This document shows positions 55,496 to 64,000 of a DNA stretch of 64,000 nucleotides, piece by piece. The stretch spans positions 1 through 64,000 of the forward strand of contig NZ_QLIU01000028.1 of NCBI RefSeq assembly GCF_003574425.1, written 5' to 3'. A program made the translations under genes and the position numbers. Source of the DNA: Cysteiniphilum halobium. Its GTDB lineage: Bacteria > Pseudomonadota > Gammaproteobacteria > Francisellales > Francisellaceae. The stretch's first letter is position 1. Each line of letters starts with the position of its first letter. The notes beneath the pieces were generated by a model. That model had not been told where the DNA came from. It was given only the letters and a program-made list of their open reading frames with translations, and made no database searches.

Positions 55496-56278
55496 TTACT
55501 TCAATGCCTTAATAAACTGACGTATCTTATCGGCTGATAACTTCGTATCATCTAAATGCTGCTCAATTAATGAAGTAAAGTAACTACCAACAATCGCCGC
55601 ATTGCCACCGGCTTGCCATACTGCGTGAACATGTTCAGGCTTTGAAATACCAAACCCAACTACCATTGGCTGATTAATAAGTTTGCGCACATGCTTGATC
55701 CGTGTAATCGTTTGCGGTGCAATCTCACTTTTTACACCAGTGGTACCAAAACCACTTAAAACATAATTAAATGCACTACTGTGATTAGCCAATTGTTTCA
55801 CACGCTCATCTGATGAATTGGGTGCAACCATTTGTACCGCACCAATATTGTATTTCTTAAGTAAATCTTCATGCTCTTTTGACTCTTCTAAAGGTAAATC
55901 GGCACAGACCACACCGTCAATGCCAACACTTTGAAGTTTCTGATAAGCACTTTCGCCTTGCTTAAACAACAAGTTATAATAAATAAGTAACCCAATTGCA
56001 ATATTAGGATACTTTTGGCGAATAATACTAAGCATATTAATACAACGATCAAATGTCATACCTGACTTTAATGCTCTTTCCATTGATCGCTGATTGGTTG
56101 GCCCATCCGCTATGGGATCTGAAAATGGAAAACCAAGTTCAATCGCCTGAATTCCTGCATCAATTGCCACATCGATAATATACAAGCTTTCATCAAAATT
56201 GGGGTCCCCCAGTGTAAAAAATGGCATAAGCACTTTTTTGCTATGATCTTTAAATAATTTATCAAATCGATTACTCAT
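55496..56278 (-). CDS. trpA: tryptophan synthase alpha subunit
   Basis: Cleaves indole-3-glycerol phosphate to indole, passed to TrpB. 260 residues from the ATG at 56278. Catalytic Glu47 and Asp58 are in AIELGFPFSDPIADGP, and VCADLPLEES, GFGTTGVKS and VVGFGISKPEHV form the phosphate site. Its start overlaps the end of trpB by 8 bp. No other trp genes are in view. Confidence 0.96.
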   Translation of the reverse strand: MSNRFDKLFKDHSKKVLMPFFTLGDPNFDESLYIIDVAIDAGIQAIELGFPFSDPIADGPTNQRSMERALKSGMTFDRCINMLSIIRQKYPNIAIGLLIYYNLLFKQGESAYQKLQSVGIDGVVCADLPLEESKEHEDLLKKYNIGAVQMVAPNSSDERVKQLANHSSAFNYVLSGFGTTGVKSEIAPQTITRIKHVRKLINQPMVVGFGISKPEHVHAVWQAGGNAAIVGSYFTSLIEQHLDDTKLSADKIRQFIKALK

Positions 56279-57452
56279 CGGAAAGCCCTTTATATCTAAA
56301 ATAACTTTGTAAATCTTTGTCACCTCGCCCTGATAAATTCACTAATATGGTCTTACCCTTTAACTGTGACTGCGCCAATTGAAACGCCAGAGCTAGTGCG
56401 TGCGCTGACTCAAATGCTGGAATAATACCTTCGTTCTTTGATAACACTTCAAATGCAGCAATTGCTTCATCATCGGTAATGGTGAGATAAGTAGCACGTT
56501 TGTTCTGTTGCAAATAAACATGCTCAGGTCCAATCCCTGGGTAGTCCAATCCTGCTGAGATTGAATATGGCTCTTTGATTTGCCCATCTTTGTCTTGTAA
56601 GAATAATGACTGCATACCATGAAATACACCTATCTCACCTTTATTCATCGTTGCAGCATGCTCACCAGTTTCAAGCCCTTTACCCGCAGGTTCTGCGCCA
56701 TAAATGGCAACCTTGTCATCACTTAAAAAACCACTAAATATGCCAATGGCGTTGCTACCTCCGCCGACACAAGCAATGACTGCATCAGGCAAAGCATTAG
56801 TTGCTTTAAGCATCTGCGCGCGTGCTTCTTTACCAATAACTTCTTGGAAATAACGCACTAACGCCGGAAATGGGTGTGGTCCTGCCGCAGTGCCAAAACA
56901 GTAATAAGTATCTTCTGCATTGGTAATCCAATCACGCATTGCATCATTTATCGCATCTTTTAGTGTTGCACTACCTGATGATACACTATGGACTTTGGCA
57001 CCAAATAATTTCATCCGCTCAACATTTGGCTTTTGTCGAGCAATATCCACAGCGCCCATGTAGATCTCAACCTGAAGGCCAAGCATAGCACCTGTCATTG
57101 CTGTTGCCACACCATGCTGACCGGCTCCCGTTTCAGCAATCACGCGCTTTTTACCAAGATATTTAGCTAATAGCATCTGTCCAATAGTATTATTGGTTTT
57201 ATGCGCACCACCATGTAACAAATCCTCGCGTTTAAGATAAATATTAGCACCATATTTATCTGATAAGTTACGTATATAGGTAATCGGTGTCTCACGCCCT
57301 GCATAGTCTTTTAATAAACATTGAAACTCTAATTGAAAAGACTCATCTTGTTGAATGGTAATAAAGCCTTTCTCAATCTCTGTCAAAATCGGCATCAAGC
57401 TCTCAGGCGCATAACAACCCCCAAACTGACCGTAGCGTGTATTTAATTGCAT
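56271..57452 (-). CDS. trpB: tryptophan synthase beta subunit
   Basis: PLP enzyme joining indole and serine. 393 residues from the ATG at 57452, matching the 397 of E. coli; ATGs further upstream have no family sequence after them and no ribosome site is clear for any. YGQFGGCYAPESLM starts the domain, the PLP lysine is Lys85 in GGAHKTNN, and GGGSNAIG and SAGLDYPGIGPEH are conserved. Coupled to trpA. Confidence 0.96.
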   Translation of the reverse strand: MQLNTRYGQFGGCYAPESLMPILTEIEKGFITIQQDESFQLEFQCLLKDYAGRETPITYIRNLSDKYGANIYLKREDLLHGGAHKTNNTIGQMLLAKYLGKKRVIAETGAGQHGVATAMTGAMLGLQVEIYMGAVDIARQKPNVERMKLFGAKVHSVSSGSATLKDAINDAMRDWITNAEDTYYCFGTAAGPHPFPALVRYFQEVIGKEARAQMLKATNALPDAVIACVGGGSNAIGIFSGFLSDDKVAIYGAEPAGKGLETGEHAATMNKGEIGVFHGMQSLFLQDKDGQIKEPYSISAGLDYPGIGPEHVYLQQNKRATYLTITDDEAIAAFEVLSKNEGIIPAFESAHALALAFQLAQSQLKGKTILVNLSGRGDKDLQSYFRYKGLSDE

Positions 57453-57567
57453 AAAAATGACACTTAAGTTAAGCATAAGTATAGCTACGATAACATGCTT
57501 TTTATAAACGCACAAAAGAATTTTGCAGCGATGTATCGATACATGACTGCAAAATTATCGTAGTCAA

Positions 57568-58488
57568 CTATTTTTTAGATTCCTTATTTATCATAGTCTC
57601 GAACAAAGCATATTCACTTTTTAATAGGTCAAAAAACATCCCCAATTTCTGGCGACAAAAATGTATTAATTTCTGATTGCTTTGCCGCACATCTAATAGC
57701 AATAAAGCACGGTAAACTGACATAAGCTCACGCATAGTTGAAAGCATTACTTTAATCATCTTAATTTGTGCTGTATTAAGCTCAATTTTAATATTGATAA
57801 AATTCTCGACAGCGTGCTTCTCCTGAAGTGACAACTCATCAATTAATAATCTTAGCATCTCTTTATCTAGGCTCTCGTCGAAATTATTTTCTTTATTTTT
57901 TAACGCCTTTTCTTGCTCTGCTGATTGCATTAAAAACATTTCAATAATCTGCTTATGTGTGAGATATATTAAGGAAAAATCACCAAAGAAACTCTTCCTT
58001 AGATTACTTTGTTTTAATACCTTGTTAATCCACAAAATCACTAACGCCCCTATTGCGATATCTAATATACGTGCGATAAGTAATGACACATTCCAAAAAG
58101 ATAAGGTACCAATAAACATCACAATAAAAATACTGCTAAAGAAAACACCAGTCGCATAATGCACAACACTAAAGTAAAGTGTATAAAGTGCTAAAACCAG
58201 AATTACCGCAATAATGAGATAAAATGGCAAATATAAATTTAATACATAATAAGCCACTGTCCCAATAAAGCATCCCAAAATAGTGTTGACAACAACGGCT
58301 TTAGAGCGAGAAAGAATTTCTCTAGCATGCACGCTGACGCTGATAGAGATAATTGCCAAAACGCTCCAGTAATTACGTTGCAAACCAATAGCTTCCGTAA
58401 TCAAAATTGCAATTAAACAAGCACTTGCCACCCTAATGGCCAAAAGTTTATACGCAGGTAATGCATTTAACCAGTTAGTGAATCTCAT
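57568..58488 (-). CDS. FUSC-family transporter, C-terminal half
   Basis: 306 residues from the ATG at 58488 (AGAGAGGT upstream). Five or six membrane segments (about 15-165) with RNYWSVLAIISISVSVHAREILSRS and a following helix VVVNTILGCFIGTVAYYV are the FUSC second-module signature, then a cytoplasmic helical domain. Proteins of the YccS/AaeB type carry two such modules in one chain of about 650-720 residues; here the second module is a separate gene. It overlaps the upstream gene by 14 bp. Confidence 0.75.
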   Translation of the reverse strand: MRFTNWLNALPAYKLLAIRVASACLIAILITEAIGLQRNYWSVLAIISISVSVHAREILSRSKAVVVNTILGCFIGTVAYYVLNLYLPFYLIIAVILVLALYTLYFSVVHYATGVFFSSIFIVMFIGTLSFWNVSLLIARILDIAIGALVILWINKVLKQSNLRKSFFGDFSLIYLTHKQIIEMFLMQSAEQEKALKNKENNFDESLDKEMLRLLIDELSLQEKHAVENFINIKIELNTAQIKMIKVMLSTMRELMSVYRALLLLDVRQSNQKLIHFCRQKLGMFFDLLKSEYALFETMINKESKK

Positions 58489-59545
58489 GCATAACCTCTC
58501 TAAGTGATAGCGTCGTAGTGTATAAGCTTTCAAGAAGAAGAAGTATCTCAAAGACAAGCACCTGACAGCCTTTCAAACTGGGGGCTGTTAACACCTCTTG
58601 TTTGAAATGATCCGCATGCGTTTTAAATTGGTTTAACTGGTGTTTAAAGTCCTCCTCTTTGTGCATTAAAAACACCCAAACAGCAAGCTTGGTTGCCATA
58701 TATACTAAGTCTTTAAGTGTCATTTTTTGAATAATACTTTCAGCAATAGTTGATTTTCTTTTTGATAAGGTGTAGCAGAAAAACAATAAGCGAAAGGTGT
58801 TTTGTACTAAGCTTTGATAGTGCCCATAACACTTATGCCAAGCAACTTTGCGTTTTGGTAAAATAATCCAAGTAGCTCCTTTATCATGCAATGTAACTAA
58901 GCGTGTGGTAATTTCTTTTTTAATTTTATCCATATCAAGCGTTTGATTATTATCCATATCAAATGTCATATGCAACATATGACGCGTTTCATTTTGCAGC
59001 AAAATCGCATGCATCTGCAAGACGCGTAGTAGCTGCCTTGGCGTATCCCATGGGCGCAACATTAATACAAGCACAAAAAAAGCACTACCAACACAGAGTA
59101 AACTGATATATAGCTGTGTTAAATCTTGTTTAAGAATCGGTAGCTGAATTGATGATATCGCCAGCACAATAACTAAATAACCGGGAAACTGTTTAAATAT
59201 GGGGGCATATTTTCTTATAAAAAAAGCAAAATATGCACATATAATTAACAAGGTGAAACTTAATAACTTATATGGATGTAACCAATAGGACACAGTCAAT
59301 GCCAAAGCAAAGCCTGCTAAAAACCAAATAAAAATCTTACGCCGCGAGTAAATATCACCTACCGCACAGACTATTGCGGCAAAAGCCAGAAAATAAAACA
59401 CCCAAATAATAACTTCATAGACTAAACCAAAGCGCCATGCGACCAGAAAATAAATAAGCATGATTGCGCCAACTTTGATGACCATCGACAACACATGTGC
59501 CCCAGGATCATTCTTTGATAAGTTGTATATAAAATGTTTTATCAT
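58475..59545 (-). CDS. FUSC-family transporter, N-terminal half
   Basis: 356 residues. Five or six N-terminal membrane segments (about 15-165) are followed by a cytoplasmic helical domain (about 170-350), the layout of the first half of a FUSC/YccS exporter. LRPWDTPRQLLRVLQMHAILLQNETRHML marks the junction to the soluble part. With the 57568 gene it adds up to one full-length transporter, and the two reading frames overlap with a proper start for the second. Possible substrates are aromatic acids or other organic anions; none can be deduced. Confidence 0.7.
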   Translation of the reverse strand: MIKHFIYNLSKNDPGAHVLSMVIKVGAIMLIYFLVAWRFGLVYEVIIWVFYFLAFAAIVCAVGDIYSRRKIFIWFLAGFALALTVSYWLHPYKLLSFTLLIICAYFAFFIRKYAPIFKQFPGYLVIVLAISSIQLPILKQDLTQLYISLLCVGSAFFVLVLMLRPWDTPRQLLRVLQMHAILLQNETRHMLHMTFDMDNNQTLDMDKIKKEITTRLVTLHDKGATWIILPKRKVAWHKCYGHYQSLVQNTFRLLFFCYTLSKRKSTIAESIIQKMTLKDLVYMATKLAVWVFLMHKEEDFKHQLNQFKTHADHFKQEVLTAPSLKGCQVLVFEILLLLESLYTTTLSLREVMHEIH

Positions 59546-59636
59546 TTTTACTGTGATCCATGTTTATTATCTACACGCCATGTTATAATGCGCCCAATTT
59601 TTTATGGTTATAAGCAAAACTTAATGTCTCTGCAGA

Positions 59637-59658
59637 TTATAGCGTTTAAACGCTATAA
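59637..59658. promoter_or_regulatory. 22-bp perfect palindrome upstream of the HexR-like gene
   Basis: Half-site TTATAGCGTTT followed at once by its complement. It ends 37 bp before the GTG start of the regulator and 47 bp after a TATAAT (59584-59589), so it is within the likely leader or downstream promoter region. A role as operator is inference. Confidence 0.6.
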
Positions 59659-59695
59659 ATGCAGTGACACCGCTACAACTTAGGGGTATAAAAGC

Positions 59696-60559
59696 GTGAG
59701 ACATGATGAAACAATGTTAGAAAAACTCCAAAATGGGGAGTTTAAATTAAGAAAATCTGAGCAAAAAGTCGCTAATTGGATTGTTGATAACAGCAACGAA
59801 GCAACTTCTTTAAATATCACGACGATTGCACATAATATTGGTGTAAGTGAACCGACCATTGTTCGTTTTTGCCGTGCAGTTGGCTGCAAAGGCTTTCAAG
59901 AGTTTAAAATTCGCTTCGCTGAGGAATTAGCTCTTGGCAGAATTAGTGAATCCATTGATATTAAGCTTGATGACTCTACCGCTGTAGTGAAAGATAAAGT
60001 AGCTCAATATGCACGTGCGGCTATTGCCAATGTTGATCGTGAAATTGATGATAAGCAACTTGAGTTAGCCACGCATATTTTGATTGATTCTAATAAAGTT
60101 GTCATTTGTGGATTTGGTGCATCAAATTGCACTGCTTTTGATAGCTTCCATAAACTCTTTCGGATGATGCCAAAAGTTGGTTACTATCCTGATATGCATA
60201 TGTCAGCGATGGCAATTGGCTCTTTAGAACCAGGGGATGCAATTATTGCAATTTCTAATAGCGGTAAATCAGAAGCGTTGATCAGTTTATGCAAGCTAGC
60301 ACGCAGTAATGGTGCAAAAGTTATTACTATCACCGACCCAGGCTCACCAGTTGACCAAACAGCAACCGTGCGTTTGAATATCAAAAAGCAAGTAGATACT
60401 GGATTATTTGTACCGATGGCCCATCGCTTAAAACAGCTAACAATTATTGACTTTTTAGTGTATAACTATGCAAGACTAAACGAAAAAGGTGCTGCACAAC
60501 GTTTAAAGAAAACAAAAACAGCATTAACGGACTTAAAGCAACAGCACAGTATTATTTAG
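59696..60559 (+). CDS. RpiR-family transcriptional regulator, HexR-like
   Basis: 287 residues from the GTG at 59696, nine bases after AGGGG. N-terminal helix-turn-helix (about 35-60) with SLNITTIAHNIGVSEPTIVRFCRAVGCKGFQEFK (pattern), then a SIS sugar-phosphate domain (about 125-260) with ISNSGKSEALISLCKLARSNGAKVITIT. The HTH is close to that of HexR, which senses 2-keto-3-deoxy-6-phosphogluconate and controls central sugar genes. No zwf, edd or gap gene adjoins, so targets are elsewhere. Confidence 0.86.
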   Translation: MRHDETMLEKLQNGEFKLRKSEQKVANWIVDNSNEATSLNITTIAHNIGVSEPTIVRFCRAVGCKGFQEFKIRFAEELALGRISESIDIKLDDSTAVVKDKVAQYARAAIANVDREIDDKQLELATHILIDSNKVVICGFGASNCTAFDSFHKLFRMMPKVGYYPDMHMSAMAIGSLEPGDAIIAISNSGKSEALISLCKLARSNGAKVITITDPGSPVDQTATVRLNIKKQVDTGLFVPMAHRLKQLTIIDFLVYNYARLNEKGAAQRLKKTKTALTDLKQQHSII

Positions 60560-60560
60560 T

Positions 60561-60619
60561 TATACCCATCTTAAATCATTTTGTGGTGTTTGATTGTAAA
60601 GTAGTTTGTGATGGGTATA
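60561..60619. repeat. TATACCC palindromic repeat, copy C (enlarged)
   Basis: TATACCCATC (60561-60570) and GATGGGTATA (60610-60619) are a perfect 10-bp inverted repeat. The left 28 bp match copy B at 14542 with two changes; about 25 bp of extra sequence separates the right end. It fills the gap between convergent hexR-like and guaA, 1 bp from the latter's stop, and could terminate both. Confidence 0.75.
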
Positions 60620-60620
60620 T

Positions 60621-62171
60621 TTATTCCCACTCAATCGTTCCTGGTGGTTTACCCGTGACATCATAAACCACGCGAGAGATGCCTTGAACTTCATTGACAA
60701 TTCGATTTGAAATATTCCCAATCAGATCATAAGGCAGATGTGCCCAACGTGCTGTCATAAAATCAATCGTCTCAACGGCTCTTAATGCAACAACATAATC
60801 ATACTTACGCTGATCACCCATCACACCTACTGATTTCACCGGCAGAAATACGGCAAAAGCCTGACTGACTTTATCATAATAGCCACTTTTTTCTAACTCT
60901 TGCATATAGATAGCGTCAGCTTTACGTAAAATATTGGCATAGTCTTTTTTAACCTCACCTAAGATACGCACCCCAAGACCAGGACCTGGGAAAGGATGGC
61001 GGTAAACCATGCGATAAGGCAAACCTAATTCAACGCCTACTTTACGCACCTCATCTTTAAAAAGCTCTCTTAATGGCTCAATAAGTCCAAGTCTCATATC
61101 ATCAGGCAAACCGCCAACATTATGATGCGACTTAATAACATGTGCTTTACCTGTGCTACTTCCTGCTGATTCAATAACATCAGGATAAATTGTACCTTGC
61201 GCTAACCATTTAGCATTGTTAAGCTTTGCTGATTCTTCATCAAAAATATCAACAAATAAGTTACCAATAATCTTACGTTTTTTCTCAGGATCATTAACAC
61301 CTTCAAGCTTCGCTAAAAATCGCGCTTCAGCGTTGACACGAACGACATTAACATGCATATTTTCAGCAAATGTCTGCATGACCTGGTCACCCTCATGCAA
61401 ACGCAATAATCCCGTATCGACAAACACACAGGTTAGTTGCGCACCAATGGCTTTATGTAAAAGGGCAGCAACAACGGATGAATCAACACCACCTGACAAG
61501 CCTAAAACCACTTCATCAGATCCAACTTGTGCTTTAATTTTTTGCACAGCATCTTCAATAATGCTCGCAGGATTCCATAATGCTTCACAGCCACAAATTT
61601 TAAAAGCAAAATTCTCAAGTAGCTCTTTACCATAAGCAGAGTGTGTAACTTCTGGGTGGTATTGCACGCCATAATATGGTTTTGTTTTATGTGCCATTGC
61701 CGCAATTGGTGCATTCTCAGAAGATGCAATAACTTCAAACGCATCACCCAAATCAATCACTTTATCACCATGACTCATCCATACATCTTGAGTTTGTGGG
61801 ACTGATTCATATAAAGGAGTTACTTTGCTGATTTCAATCTTGGCATACCCAAACTCACGTTTATCTGATGAGCCGACTTCACCACCAAACTGATGTGCCA
61901 TTGTTTGCATACCATAGCAAATACCTAATACCGGCACATTTAACTCAAATACACATTGAGGCGCTCTGACATGTGCTGATTCATTCACCGATTCAGGTCC
62001 ACCTGAAAGAATAATACCATTAGCGGCAAAGTCCTTGATAAAGCTTACATCGACATCGTAAGGGTAGATCTCACAATACACACCAATCTCACGCACGCGG
62101 CGCGCAATAAGCTGTGTGTATTGCGAACCAAAATCTAAAATCAACAATCTATGCTTATGTATATCTTGCAT
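60621..62171 (-). CDS. guaA: GMP synthase (glutamine-hydrolysing)
   Basis: Converts XMP to GMP with glutamine and ATP. 516 residues from the ATG at 62171, which gives [10 protein letters not shown] like E. coli MTENIHKHR. Class I amidotransferase domain (about 1-195) with nucleophile Cys85 in GICYGMQ and the HPE triad end in [14 protein letters not shown] pyrophosphatase loop [10 protein letters not shown] near 225, and the dimerisation domain ending KPPGTIEWE. No guaB adjoins. Confidence 0.97.
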   Translation of the reverse strand: MQDIHKHRLLILDFGSQYTQLIARRVREIGVYCEIYPYDVDVSFIKDFAANGIILSGGPESVNESAHVRAPQCVFELNVPVLGICYGMQTMAHQFGGEVGSSDKREFGYAKIEISKVTPLYESVPQTQDVWMSHGDKVIDLGDAFEVIASSENAPIAAMAHKTKPYYGVQYHPEVTHSAYGKELLENFAFKICGCEALWNPASIIEDAVQKIKAQVGSDEVVLGLSGGVDSSVVAALLHKAIGAQLTCVFVDTGLLRLHEGDQVMQTFAENMHVNVVRVNAEARFLAKLEGVNDPEKKRKIIGNLFVDIFDEESAKLNNAKWLAQGTIYPDVIESAGSSTGKAHVIKSHHNVGGLPDDMRLGLIEPLRELFKDEVRKVGVELGLPYRMVYRHPFPGPGLGVRILGEVKKDYANILRKADAIYMQELEKSGYYDKVSQAFAVFLPVKSVGVMGDQRKYDYVVALRAVETIDFMTARWAHLPYDLIGNISNRIVNEVQGISRVVYDVTGKPPGTIEWE

Positions 62172-62303
62172 ACAGGAAACACCCATCACCACATTAAAAA
62201 CTGTCAGGGATTATATCATGCCGATAAAACATTGCATCCATTTGCTTAAAATTGCAGATAAAAATAGTACATAGAGAGTAATTTGCTCTATGCAACAACT
62301 CCA

Positions 62304-62894
62304 TTAATAGCCACCAGCTTTTCCCGATCCTGTAAAAGGAAATTTCCCTGAAATTTCATAAGGTTTGAAAAAGGGACTAACACCAGAAGCTTTGTCGGTA
62401 TGACGAAAGAAACCAAGCCAATCAGGAGGATTAACCTGGCAAGTTTCATAATAAATACCTGGACCATCTAAAGCAACATTACGCCCATAGTGTGGACCGT
62501 CATTAGCGACCATACTCATCATTGAAAACACAACAAACCATGGTTTCTTACCATTTTTATCTGCTAATGGAGTTTTTTGACCTTTAACGATTACACAAGC
62601 AACTTGGCAATTAGGAATCCAGCCACCTGCACCAAAACCCATCTTTGTACCTTTTAACTCATGTTGATCAAGTTCATTATGGATATCAGGTTGTCTATTA
62701 TGCTTAGGCCCATGAGCTACAATACCAGTTGTCCCATTAGGCTCCATTGTAACCGGCTCTACCCAAATTAGATCTGACTCAATTTTACCCTGAATCTTTT
62801 TAACACCAGAAATCGGATTATCAGCATACACAGATTGCGCCAACAAACTTACTGTTGTTAGTGTTAATAATAACCTAGACGTATTAATTTTCAT
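62304..62894 (-). CDS. periplasmic iron-uptake protein, P19/FtrA-like
   Basis: 196 residues with a signal peptide ending at VYA (residue 24). DLIWVEPVTMEPNG near 41-54, DIHNELDQHELKG, GFGAGGWIPNCQVACVIVKG, then MVANDGPHYGRNV and FFRHTDKASGV match the P19 (Tpd/FtrA) family of copper-dependent periplasmic iron-binding proteins. Met and His residues of these motifs are the metal ligands. Such proteins work with an Ftr1-like permease and a polyferredoxin; the next gene upstream is the latter. AAGGAG precedes the ATG. Confidence 0.85.
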   Translation of the reverse strand: MKINTSRLLLTLTTVSLLAQSVYADNPISGVKKIQGKIESDLIWVEPVTMEPNGTTGIVAHGPKHNRQPDIHNELDQHELKGTKMGFGAGGWIPNCQVACVIVKGQKTPLADKNGKKPWFVVFSMMSMVANDGPHYGRNVALDGPGIYYETCQVNPPDWLGFFRHTDKASGVSPFFKPYEISGKFPFTGSGKAGGY

Positions 62895-62925
62895 TCTCCT
62901 TCCTCTTGTTTATATGTTAATCTAC

Positions 62926-64000
62926 TTAACCCGGAATCACGATGTGTTTTCGGATTTTTTCAACTTGCGACATGTATTTATGATCTGCAATTGCAGGCCA
63001 CCACATCACAATAATAATGCTCATATTAATTAATAGAACACTAAAACCTAGCCATTTAAGAAATAACGATTTCTGCTTGATTTTCTTAATCACTCGTCCA
63101 GTTAAATATACTGTCCATAAAATACTTAATCCCAATAAAATTGATTTGATTGAAATAATAAGCTCTGCAGACATATTAAAATCATTAGCCATAACTTGAA
63201 AAAACTTACCACACAAACCAATAACAATCGATAAAATTGCAACCGGTATATATTGATAAGTTAGAACCAAAAAATTGGTTTTAAAATGGTTTGATTTTGT
63301 TCGTAAAAGAAAAGCGGTAACACCAATGAGTATACTGGAAATCAGAGCAACAACAATAGCATATGACATCATATAAAAAGTAATCATACCAACATCTAAC
63401 CAGTTATAATGTTGATTCCACCGTTGTGAAGAAATCCATACTGGAGCATGGTTAAATATCCAAAGATAATTTTTATCTAAAAACCAATCGCCAACAACAT
63501 TACGTAACTGTTGATACTGGTGAAGTATTAACCATAAAAATCCACCTGCAGAAATACCCGGACTTAATAAAATAAATAGTACTTCATACCAATTAGGATG
63601 ATGTTTTAAGATATTATTTGCTTCGGAACCTGGTTGTCGCCAGTAAATACCAAGCCCTGATTTTTTCTTACCATATGCACAAGCACCACATGTAATACAG
63701 TTATTTGTTGACACCTTATAAGGAAGATTATAATTAGTTGGACACAAGCGTCCATCAACATAATACTTTTTATCTTTCGCTAACTTAAGCTGACCACGAT
63801 TAGGCCTAAAGTCAATAGCACCTATCCGTGACACAACACCTAGTATTTTGCCAATCGGGCAAAAATATCGACACCAAGGACGACTACTGTTTTTCCCAAA
63901 AAATAAACCAACAATGATAGCTAAAATAAAAATATACAAAAATAATCTTGCCAAACCTGCTGGATCGTCACGTACGTCAAGCGTTTGACCCATGATTGTT
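62926..64000 (-). CDS. 4Fe-4S polyferredoxin membrane protein (FtrD/NapH-like), 5' end cut by window
   Basis: 355 residues are visible from an ATG at 63993, but the frame stays open to the edge and the first residues (GQTLDVRDDPAGLARLFLYIF) look internal, so the true start is probably outside. Membrane segments flank two cluster motifs, WCRYFCPIG near 40-48 and NNCITCGACAYGKK near 97-110, of the NapH/CcoG type. Next to a P19 gene this fits FtrD of ftrABCD-type iron uptake, which passes electrons for iron reduction or oxidation during transport. The Ftr1-like permease would lie to the right. Confidence 0.78.
   Translation of the reverse strand, partial: TIMGQTLDVRDDPAGLARLFLYIFILAIIVGLFFGKNSSRPWCRYFCPIGKILGVVSRIGAIDFRPNRGQLKLAKDKKYYVDGRLCPTNYNLPYKVSTNNCITCGACAYGKKKSGLGIYWRQPGSEANNILKHHPNWYEVLFILLSPGISAGGFLWLILHQYQQLRNVVGDWFLDKNYLWIFNHAPVWISSQRWNQHYNWLDVGMITFYMMSYAIVVALISSILIGVTAFLLRTKSNHFKTNFLVLTYQYIPVAILSIVIGLCGKFFQVMANDFNMSAELIISIKSILLGLSILWTVYLTGRVIKKIKQKSLFLKWLGFSVLLINMSIIIVMWWPAIADHKYMSQVEKIRKHIVIPG

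Overview
The window is dense, AT-rich chromosomal DNA of a gammaproteobacterium. The gene content (MinCDE next to a complete Mla pathway, TusE, AccA, RpsA, a HexR-like regulator, SUF, a bioBFCD cluster divergent from bioA, FeoAB, and two MFS carriers resembling the phthalate-permease type common in Francisella relatives) suggests the Thiotrichales/Francisella-related part of the class (Fastidiosibacteraceae or similar). That placement is inference from recall, not from a search. No rRNA, tRNA, CRISPR array, insertion sequence or prophage was recognised.

Layout. 1-2.7 kb: fmt, a small membrane-anchored protein and an orphan FecCD-type permease, all minus strand. 2.7-8.6 kb: one long plus-strand run, minCDE-mlaFEDCB-ibaG-MAPEG, linking division-site selection with outer-membrane lipid transport. 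8.6-15.4 kb: a small HTH protein, a ROK kinase, rpsA with a structured leader, tusE, a flippase, an unlisted 33-codon gene with a strong ribosome binding site, and a secreted MsrB. 15.4-22.5 kb: accA, an MFS carrier, ampD, sbcB, a toxin-antitoxin pair whose toxin is frameshifted, a YihY/RbnBN protein, and wrbA. 22.5-31 kb: feoAB, two cation transporters, a PQ-loop protein, cbpA-cbpM and a ThiF-rhodanese protein. 31-35 kb: an ATPase/winged-helix protein with a striking operator array, recF and a dGTPase-like gene. 35.3-39.4 kb: a compact four-gene alternative chaperone-usher fimbrial locus. 39.4-49.1 kb: a BioC-like methyltransferase lacking the SAM motif, a CLC antiporter, a YciI protein, the Rrf2-sufBCD operon, an MFS carrier and lysP. 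49.4-55.3 kb: biotin genes. 55.5-64 kb: trpBA, a FUSC transporter split over two overlapping genes, a HexR-like regulator, guaA, and a P19 plus polyferredoxin iron-uptake locus that runs off the right edge.

Themes. Iron and Fe-S biology recurs (FeoAB, P19/polyferredoxin, FecCD permease, SUF, BioB). Intergenic spaces carry several palindromic repeat families: a TATACCC-ended 34-bp family in three copies, a GC-rich element with 17-bp terminal inverted repeats, a 76-bp tandem element, and a GGGGTAATTC palindrome duplicated with the end of bioC.

The best candidates for something not described are: (a) the ATPase-wHTH gene at 31168-32400, with a Thr in place of the Walker A lysine, a consensus promoter, and three TGCGCA boxes exactly 28 bp apart, one between its -35 and -10; (b) the minimal fimbrial locus with a short chaperone and no separate adhesin; (c) the 33-residue gene at 14250-14351; and (d) a possible structured RNA in the 475-bp gap at 45948-46425.
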